Source: Daedaleopsis sinensis
Taxonomy: Eukaryota > Basidiomycota > Agaricomycetes > Polyporales > Polyporaceae
Length of the DNA stretch: 64,000 nt
Reading direction: 5' to 3'
NCBI GenBank assembly: GCA_033807695.1
Contig: CM066301.1
Span: 2,480,001-2,544,000, forward strand
Both the position numbers and the translations under genes were made by a program. Position 1 is the stretch's first letter. The number at the start of each line of letters is the position of its first letter. A model generated the notes under the pieces. That model had not been told where the DNA came from and searched no databases. It was given only the letters and a program-made list of their open reading frames with translations. Positions 56,343-64,000 of the stretch are shown piece after piece.

Positions 56343-58171
56343 CTATAGCCCGGCGAGAAGCCCTTCCTCGCCCTCCACGCCGATAACATGACCTCCGCCC
56401 TCGACTTCCTTACAACCGATGTCATCCCTGCCAAGCTCCTTTAAGAACCCATCCACCTCGTGCAGCGGCCGCCCGCGCTCAGAATCTGAAATGAGATACT
56501 CCCCAGCCGCTCTAATCCACTCGATAACAGGCTTCCGTATCCACCTGTCGAGTTCCCCGAACCGTTTCCCTGCCTCGAACCAGCCAAGATGGCCGCCACC
56601 CTGGGTGACTGCGAGGATGATCCAGCCATTGTCTGTGACGCCCACAGGGACGTTGCTCGCAATGGGGTCATCGGCGGAGCTAATCGCGAGGAAAGGCACC
56701 CGAATATCACCCAGCAAAACATGGCTCGACGAGCCAACGTAGTAGTCGTGGGCCGTTGGGAAGGGAAACGGGGGAGAGGACCCTCCCGCTAGACGTGTGA
56801 TGGTGTTGTCGAAATCGACCAAAGCCATATCCTTCCTCGACAGTGACGTCTGCGTCGCCTTGTACAGCGCAGACTCCGGAAACCTGGCAAGCGCGTCTTT
56901 GTGCCGGGCAACGAGATTGTTCAGATTTTGGGCCATTCCGCGGGAGTACACACGCCGGTGGAAGAATCGGCCCTCCATCCTAAACGGCAAACCTTATGAG
57001 CATGTGCGCCGGGCAACGAGACAGGAATCCAATTGAAAGGCAGGGACGTACCGCTGACTGGACGCTACCAGGTCCCACGGCTAGGCAATCATAGAACGCA
57101 CGAGTTATGAGCACGAGGTTTCGTAGAGGGAAAAAGGTGCCAGATCGACGGAACTTACGGAGGCAAGCGCGCAGCCCGCAACGAGTCGACAGTTCGGCCC
57201 TTCCTGCGCCATGTACCGCGTGAGCACATTGGCCCCGAGCGAGAAGCCAAGGCCAATGAGCGGTGCGCTGGGGTACATTTTCGCGATGAACATCACGGCC
57301 ACCCGTATGTCGTCGGTATGAAGGGCCGAATACAGCTGCGGGCTGGTAAGAGGCACGCCGGCACCTGTTTGCAAAAGAGACACGGTTAATGACAAGTTTG
57401 TTCTAGAACAGAGGATCGCTCACAGCCACGAAAGTTGACGACAATACCGCGGTAACCTAGCCCGCCTTGCTCGACAGGCGTGCATGCTGGGGCGAGAATC
57501 GAGCGCACATACGACTCATGTGAACCTGCCGACTCGCAGTGAGCACGCCGACGCACCGAGGGCCGGGTTGAGTCAGCTTAGGTTGAGTCAGCCCGTACCT
57601 CCCGTGAGACCATGTAGGACGACGACGATCGGCGTGTCGTCCTTGAGGGTGCGCTCTTGAGGGGGTGGAGTGAAGTCCAGTCCACTGGAGAATATGCGGA
57701 TGAGTAACGAATATAACTATACGCGGGCTCAACAACCGACACTCACATGGTTCCGCCATCCAATGTCCGAATAAGTTTCCTGCGTGGAGGTGCATGTAGG
57801 GGTTATAGAGCACAACCGGTGCGCTACTTGACTCAGAGAACCTGCGTACCTGTCGTACTCGACCTTGTCTACCTTCGAGAAGTCTCCTAAGACGCAATAC
57901 GCGGTCTGCAAGTGTCCGCTACGCGGTATAGAGAACTTGAGCTATGTGGGGGCATCGGAACGGGGATCAGCACATACCTATTCAGCCACCAGGCGGGCCG
58001 GAACTCCTGGAAGAGCGACGGACACCAGAGTTGGACATAGTCTCGGAGCGTAACTCTCTCCACGGCTTTGCTGCTGGCCGCAGTTTTGACAGACACAGTT
58101 TCAGGGATAGGTCCGAAGTGTAGCTTGGGCACATAGTACGCAGCAGAGAGAAAACTGAGGAGGGCACCCAT
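56343..58171 (-). CDS. YheT/ABHD1-3-type alpha/beta hydrolase (Eht1/Eeb1-like)
   Basis: A serine hydrolase related to yeast medium-chain ethyl-ester synthases and animal ABHD1/3 lipases. The start MGALLSFLSAAYYVPKLHFG leads to LRDYVQLWCPSLFQEFRPAW, then SGHLQTAYCVLGDF, LDFTPPPQE and the oxyanion region VVVLHGLTGGSHESYVRSIL. Then VNFRGCAG and the nucleophile elbow GLGFSLGANVLTRYMAQEG with Ser in G-x-S-x-G. The catalytic Asp is in ISSADDPIASNVPVG and the His in TQGGGHLGWFEAG. About five short introns. The substrate could be fatty-acid esters or phospholipids; the sequence does not decide. Length and motif order fit the family. Confidence 0.9.
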
Positions 58172-58696
58172 CCTGGATGGCGCCAGCGAGAACGACTCGG
58201 ACAGGATTTGTGATTGCTCTCGGAAGATCGCAGTGGCCAAAGAGCAAAGATTCAGAGATGAAGAGACTGGTCACAGCCGACGGACCAAACGCATTCCAGA
58301 GGCGAGGGTCCGCGGTCGAGCAAGAACAAGTCAAAAAATATATAGCGATGCTGTCTGAGATCTGATGCTGTCAACGTCGAGTTCACGCCGACGATACTCA
58401 TTGCTTCGAATTCGAGCCGGTTATCAAACATGCCCGAACCGGGCGCCCGTGCCCCATTCGCTGTGGCCCCCCGGAAGTGCCGCACCGCAAAGTACGATGA
58501 TGCTGGTTAGATTGCACCATCCGCGTCTGCAGGAATAGCTATAGGTATGTAAATTTCTGAGAAAGCAATAGCGACGACTGTAACAATCAAGAAGGACGAC
58601 CAAGCTAAAACCAGTGATACTCGATACAGCAAACATTCTACGTATGCATGCAGTCTTGCAACGAAAAGCAATACGAGCCGTTCAGCTGCCTAGGCC
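58172..58696. other. Intergenic gap
   Basis: About 525 bases: hydrolase promoter and 3' region of the next minus-strand gene. No feature seen. Confidence 0.4.
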
Positions 58697-61321
58697 TCAT
58701 GCCCAGGCCTCCAAGGTACGCTTCGCAGAGGCTGCCACCTTCGGGTTCGCCTGCGGGCCTTCGTCCTTCGCAAGAGCCTCGACCAGCTCACGGGTGCCCT
58801 CTTTCATCCGCTGCAAATCAGTGGCCCTACTCTCCGCAACCACTCCTTTCCGGCCCAGCTGTCCGAGCAGAGCGCATGCGTTTGAGCGAACTTCCGGAGG
58901 GACGTTCGGCGCACTGCCCTCGCGCAGCACGCTGATGAGCATGTCTAGCGCACGCCTCGGGCCCACGACCGGCGACCCTTCAGTGGCAGAGACAGCCGAG
59001 AGCGGTTGTGACGTCGTGCGGATCGCCTCCGTAGGCAGAGGGTTTAGCAGGGAGTCCAGTACCAACGTGCCTGCGAAACACGGGAAGAAATGCGCGTCAG
59101 TGCTCGATGCTGCGCGGCGGCATGAATATGAACGGCGCGTCGGTATACCTCCGTTAGGGTGTGTGCTGATCAGCGACAGCGCGACTACGCCCTCATTGAT
59201 GAGGGTAGGATACCGCTTGCTTCTCCCGATCAGCCTGGCCAGTGCGGAGACGCATGGCTCCGTTACGATCGCCTTCATAGTGGCTTCCCGCTTGGCGGCT
59301 CGTTCTTCGTCGAGGTTCTTCGCATCCACAGACCACAGCGATTTGACCGCGTTCACAAGGACCCGTGTCCCTTCGCTCTTCGTGGCGATAGAGTCGGATC
59401 GACGAACGAGATCCAGGATCTGCTTCAACGGCGAACCACTGTCATCCGGCAGCACGAGCGTGAACGTGTTGTCGACTATATCGCGTAGAATTCTAGATCA
59501 GCGAATGCACGGCACGGGGAAGGCAAAGTCACGCTTACTGTCGCCGCTGCACATGTGTTTTGCGACCCCAATGGCCCCCACCTGAATGATCTCCACCATG
59601 TCCGCCTTCTCGCCCCAGATTTGCGAAGTTCCTAAACGCTGTATAACGCCAGCCTCGCCGAGTGCTGCCCTGCAGCCTTGCGACTGTGCCAGGTGTTTCA
59701 GCAGTCCTATGACGCCATGCTTCACCTTGATATCAACATCAGGCTCCAGCAGGGCCGCGAGATCGGGTGCGAGCGATATAGGCGGCTTCACGATCGCAGT
59801 GGAGTGGGCGTCTGTCATACGGAGTCAAGGTTGAAAGGACTTCGAGAAGCATTGCATGAGCACGACGCACCTCGCCGGCAGATATTTCCGAGGCTGAGGG
59901 TGGCACAAATGACCAAGTCATCGCGGCTCGTCTCCTTCAGGCTCTTGTGGGTGCGCACCCATTCCACCATGCGGCTCACGAACGCACCGCCGGGCTTGTC
60001 GGCTTCTGAGTCATCCCAGAGCGTGTCGATGTTCTTCTCTTCACCCGCAATCTCAACTATTGCTTTCACGATGGCACCCTTACCAAGGTCGAACCCTTTC
60101 TCCTTCGATGGGCGCTCCTCCGGTGACCAGTACGGGGGGTAATCGCCCTTGTCGACGAACGTCAAGAGGTCTGCCAGGCAGGGGACACCAGCATGCTCTC
60201 CATCAGGGAATGACAACCCCCGCGCCAAGGAGAGCCGAACATCTTCCACATCGATACAAAGCGACTCGATGAGACCACATATTTGCTCGTAGATATCGAA
60301 GTCGGTTTGAACAAGACTCCGGCGAGAGGCAGGTGTGGCGAAATGCGGCGGTAGTTCAGGATATGGTGGGTCAAATGCTTTGAGCTGCGTGACCAGCAAA
60401 GGTAGCGCGTCTTGACCAAACACTACACGCGGTGGTTCTGTGTGTCTCCTAGTAAGTCATTGAGCATTATTACGTCTTATGCGATTGCTCACGATTTTCT
60501 TCGTCGCCTCGCAATTCGTCAATAGCTCTCCAAGACCAGGCAGCCATGGTACTGCGTAGACTCCAAGCTTCGGAGAACTCTTCGGCATTAGCCTCAGGAG
60601 GGGAAGATTGCAGCCATGATGCGATGGGGTATATTGCGGCAGAGAGCCTCAAGATAGTCATAGCAGCCTCAAGGGAGATCAAGCGGTCCTTGACGGGGTC
60701 TGTAGATATCGTTGAACATTAGGTGGGAGCGCTTGGCTCATTACGCACCGAATCCAACACTCGCGTTAAGCAGGAAACCAATGGCGGTCTTGACAACTTT
60801 CAGCTCCGGTAGAGAGATAGCGAACGGGGTTCGTTGCGCAGGCTTGACAGACTCAGCATAGCTCTCCAGCAAGCTGAGCACAGTCTGAGGAACGCCAGCT
60901 TCGAGCAGAAAGCCTCTGTTCTCATCTGAACCAAGACGCGCGATTGAGCCTAGCCCCTACTGCGCACGGTTGACATGCTCACCATGGTCCATGCATAGAT
61001 TGGCAGCAACGCGAAGGAGCTCGTTGACAGCAGCCTTAGAGCTCAACGCATCGTTGAGTGCGCCCTTGAGAAGCGAAGTCAAGGTCTGAGGGAGCATGGT
61101 TTGTCCGAGCGCAGTCTGCTGTTCAACTGGAGAGCGCGGGTTGGCATAGTGCACGCAGAAGAGCAGAGGGGACGCATCGAACCATTCTTGGTACGCAAGT
61201 CATTGGCAAGGCTCTGCGCGGTGAGCTCAATCTCGGGCCAGCGGTCTGGAGGATTGAGAGGAAGCTGGGCCAGCAGATCGCCGAGCTTGGAGGCCGATGC
61301 GAGGGCTGTGCTTCCAGCCAT
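58697..61321 (-). CDS. Armadillo-repeat protein, SmgGDS/RAP1GDS1-like
   Basis: A long helical-repeat protein of about 780 residues. SmgGDS binds small GTPases of the Rho/Rap class through ARM repeats and acts as exchange factor or chaperone. The start MAGSTALASASKLGDLLAQL is followed by helical pairs: ALNDALSSKAAVNELLRVAA, PQTVLSLLESYAESVKP, LPELKVVKTAIGFLLNASVG, LRLSAAIYPIASWLQSS, QDALPLLVTQLKAFDPP, IVKAIVEIAGEEKNIDTLW, DLVICATLSLGNICRRDAHS, IKVKHGVIGLLKHLAQSQGC, MVEIIQVGAIGVAKHMCSGD and EVRSNACALLGQLGRKGVVA. It ends AASAKRTLEAWA. The LCxLSLGNICR block and the HGVIGLLKHLA repeat are typical. About eight introns. The name rests on overall repeat similarity; the GTPase partner cannot be read off. 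Confidence 0.8.
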
Positions 61322-61674
61322 GATTACGAGATGAGATGGCGGTCAGGAGAGATCTTAGCGAGACGCTACCGCCGACGTTGAGGACACGAAGCTGGCCAGA
61401 GGAGGTGGACGAGAGCAAGACGACGGTGGGACTGCTCGAGCTGTTTCGCGCGGAATCCTGAACTCAAAGTCCGTCGCTTGCACGCACGCTCCCAACCCCT
61501 CCTCATCGCCAAATCTCCCCGATCTCCCCCACGTGCTCAGCTGATAACAACCGGCCCGGCACCCTCTCCGCTTCGAACGGACACTGCCGACCCCGCCCAG
61601 GCTGTGGGTCCAGTCCTTCTCATTCCGTCTAGTACAACTACAGTTGCGTTCAGATTCCTCCTCGCTTCTCGCAC
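61322..61674. other. Intergenic gap
   Basis: About 350 bases between the SmgGDS-like start and the BET2 stop, holding the SmgGDS-like promoter. No RNA gene or repeat. Confidence 0.4.
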
Positions 61675-63052
61675 TCATGCAGACGTCTTGCGTGGGAGAG
61701 CCGTCCACTCCCTACGCAGGCCCATCGACTCAATCAGGCTGGCCGGCATACAGTACACAGGGTCCAAGTCATCCAGCCCTGGATAGCCCAACAGCGAGAG
61801 TCCTGGCAGCCATGTTAGCAATGCCGTGAGCAGCTGAAGCCGCAACACACATACCTGCGACTCCAAAGAGGGTGTGAAACACATCTGGCTGATTCCCGGG
61901 TCTGTCTGCGATCCCGCCATCTGGATCCTACGATACAACAACATTCGTCAACTGGTTCTCGCGACCGAAATCGACATAGTGACGTACTTGGGCAGAGAGG
62001 ATAAAGGAAGTTAGCTTGTCCGCGTTTATCCATGGGATCTTGTTCAAAATAGACATGGCTGATAGGACCCAGAAGCTATAGCACACCTAGAGTCGGGGTC
62101 AACGTGACAGAACATCAAACACTTATGTATGATCCGACCTACATCCTCAAGCTTTTCCGGTCGCCCATTGAGTCCGCCATTAGGCAGTTGACGCTCTGAG
62201 AGCCACCAGCCCAGCGTATCCTGGTCGACCTCGTCGAGCCGATCAAGAATAGCGAGGGCAGCTACGCAGACAAAGACTAACCATAGAGCATGTGAGCATA
62301 CGATCACAACAAGAGCGGAAGGCCTTCTACCTTGGGAAGAATGACTTTCAGCTCCCTCACGAGCCCCGAACCCACCGTCAAAGTTTCTGCACCGGCGGAT
62401 GTACCCAACTGTCTTCTCGACATCAAGCTCGTGCAGATGGCCGAGCAGCGAAAGGGCGTTCACGGCGCAGTACAAGAAACGCGTGTCGATTTCCCCAAAC
62501 TGGTCCCCTGCGAACACGCCAGAGTCCTGCTGTAGCGATAGGATGACTGCGTTCAAGAATTAGCCAATTCAGAAGGTTCAGTACGTACAGTGCAAACAGT
62601 ACGTACACTTCGCAACACGAGGTTTGTCTAGGCGGTCGAGTGCCCCTTGGGTCGTGAGGATCTGGATCGCACTCAGGGTTGACAATAGATGCGCATCGTG
62701 GTCCGGATGAGCACCGAACCCGCCTTGATCCTAGTCAATGAGCACATCTGACAAAATTCACGGACAACCCAGTGAACAGACCTAACCTGCTTCATCGTCC
62801 CAGCAGCTCACTACGAAGTCGATCATGTCTTCTCGATTCAGAGCATCCTTCTGTTTCATGATGCACAACGCTGTCAGGCCCCAGTAAACCGCGTTCATCC
62901 GTAAGTGAGCTGTAAGATGGTAGACGAGGTCATCCTTGTTCTGCAAACGAGTAAGCGTAAGCTTGAGATCGTTTATGAGAGTAGAGCATCCTTACCTCTC
63001 CGAGAGATTGTATGTACTTTACATGTAAGGGGATATCCAGCGTAGAGCTCAT
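61675..63052 (-). CDS. BET2: Rab geranylgeranyltransferase (GGTase-II) beta subunit
   Basis: Catalytic subunit that adds geranylgeranyl groups to C-terminal cysteines of Rab GTPases together with the alpha subunit and REP. The start [20 protein letters not shown] leads an alpha-alpha toroid with prenyltransferase repeats: [70 protein letters not shown]. The zinc site is visible: Asp and Cys in [15 protein letters not shown] and His in [19 protein letters not shown]-terminal [15 protein letters not shown] is typical. About nine short introns. Length is normal. Confidence 0.94.
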
Positions 63053-63341
63053 CTTGAGTCAGTATCCTGGACACAGCTCCTTGAGATGTACAAGAATCTT
63101 TGAACGTTGAAGTTAGACGATGGTTAAAGGACACGCTAAGAGCTGTGCGCGTCTGTGCTAGATTACTCGCGTGATGGACATGGCCATATGTGATGGCACA
63201 TGATTGAGGTCATCCTCCGGTATCATCCAAAGCGCCCGCCTCCGTGGTACCTCTGCTTCAGACACTCTTGACTGCGTAGGACTGCGTCCGGAGTCCCCCC
63301 TCTTCCCTCCTTCACGACTTACGAACTTCTTCCTCCCCCAC
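63053..63341. promoter_or_regulatory. Divergent promoter BET2 / acyltransferase
   Basis: About 290 bases between divergent starts. An upstream in-frame ATG at 63204 precedes the chosen acyltransferase start but gives an atypical N-terminus. Confidence 0.35.
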
Positions 63342-64000
63342 ATGGCCGTAAAAAATCACCACACAACCGCTGACCTGGTATACGACACTGCTCTCCTCTT
63401 CTGGAGGACGGTCACAAACATCTTCTTCCGGGAAGTCCGACCTCGAGGCGCGTTCAATATTCCTCGCGAGGGACCGATCATCTTCGTCGCTGCCCCGCAC
63501 AACAACCAAGTGCGTTCATCTTCTGTGACGTCTCGCGTTAGTGGTTCTCAACGTCTCGGTCTCGTCAGTTCCTCGACCCTTTGCTACTCTATCAAGAGGT
63601 TCACCGAGAAACAGGCCGTCATGTGCAATCTCTCATCGCTGCGAAGAGTATGAAGAGGAGGTTTGTGGGGTATGCTGCAGGAATGATGGGCAGTAGTGCG
63701 TATGCCTCTTGTTGCAGCGCAATCCGGTGCCTAACGTCACGTTTAGTCCCCGTTGTCCGAGCGGCCGACGACGCGAAGACCGGATCGGGCGAAATCACTA
63801 TTTCCGAGGAGGACTCATGTCTAATCATCGGACATGGTACCAAATTCACTTCTGAGTTCAGTCCGAAGATGCAAATTATGCTCCCGAAGTCTGTGGGCTC
63901 CAGCGTCGCCGAGGTGGTCGAGATTCTGTCAGATACCCAGCTCAGGATCAGGAAAGAGTTCTCGGGACTTGCCAAAATACGGGAGAAGATCAGCGAGGCT
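63342..64000 (+). CDS. Glycerol-3-phosphate/DHAP acyltransferase (Gpt2/Sct1-like), 5' part
   Basis: First step of phospholipid and triacylglycerol synthesis at the ER. The start MAVKNHHTTADLVYDTALLF leads to WRTVTNIFFREVRPRGAFNI and the acyltransferase box I APHNNQ-FLDP, split by an intron. Next come HVQSLIAAKSMKRRFVGYAA, then, across another intron, MMGSIPVVRAADDAKTGSGE, TFTSEFSPKM-like region and VVEILSDTQLRIRKEFSGLA, where the window ends. The PHNNQFLDP and RRFVGYAAGMMGSIPVVR signatures are those of fungal Gpt2/Sct1. The gene continues beyond base 64000, so the membrane C-terminus is not seen. Confidence 0.93.

Noticed and set aside
58614..59585. 323-residue plus-strand ORF
   Set aside because: Antisense to the SmgGDS-like armadillo gene, whose minus-strand protein is clearly conserved-looking.
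1..64000. CRISPR arrays, IS elements, operons
   Set aside because: Eukaryotic gene structure throughout; no spaced direct repeats or transposase found.

Overview
The window reads as nuclear DNA of a filamentous basidiomycete, almost certainly an Agaricomycete. Coding is broken by many short GT-AG introns (mostly 45-75 nt), genes are densely packed on both strands without operons, and several proteins belong to families I recognise only from mushroom-forming fungi. No prokaryotic, viral or CRISPR features were seen.

Layout. 1-10.3 kb: the 3' end of an Argonaute gene (PIWI domain), a long-chain acyl-CoA synthetase, a 12-TM MFS transporter (-), a small Agaricomycete protein with a conserved C-terminal motif, and a two-TM PIG-Y-like protein. 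11-22.8 kb: an Sfi1-type centrin-binding spindle-pole protein (-), the GID E3 ligase subunit Rmd5 (-) divergent from the ribosome-assembly WD40 protein Nsa1 (+), a pirin (-) and an amino-acid permease (-). 22.8-25.4 kb: a gene-poor gap with a candidate small spliced gene and a tRNA-derived SINE flanked by a perfect 15-bp target-site duplication. 25.4-37.3 kb: a peroxisomal enoyl-CoA isomerase, a ~2,150-residue XMAP215/Stu2-type TOG-array microtubule polymerase, a candidate spliced locus and an orphan 205-residue protein. 37.3-54.3 kb: eIF2B-alpha (Gcn3), RNase P/MRP subunit Pop4, a cyclin K/T, and an Agaricomycete-specific family member, separated by unusually long gaps. Inside those gaps lie two tiny, heavily spliced genes coding for related Cys/His-rich proteins of 78 and 84 residues. 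54.3-64 kb: mitochondrial ribosomal protein bS21m, an RWD-domain protein, a YheT-type hydrolase, an armadillo SmgGDS-like protein, the Rab geranylgeranyltransferase beta subunit, and the 5' part of a glycerol-3-phosphate acyltransferase.

How they fit together. Most genes are housekeeping. Loose functional links are fatty-acid handling (acyl-CoA synthetase, enoyl-CoA isomerase, GPAT), spindle and microtubule work (Sfi1, TOG array), translation and ribosome biogenesis (Nsa1, eIF2B-alpha, RWD protein, bS21m, Pop4), and small-GTPase biology (SmgGDS-like, Rab GGTase-beta).

The most novel items are the Cys/His-rich paralogue pair (42.1 and 53.3 kb), which share the spacing C2, C14-x-H16, C27, C32, F34-S35, H38, C-x4-C and a terminal CxxC, and the intact-looking SINE. 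Exon boundaries were inferred by eye from frame, splice sites and family similarity. Family assignments rest on recognition, not on database searches.
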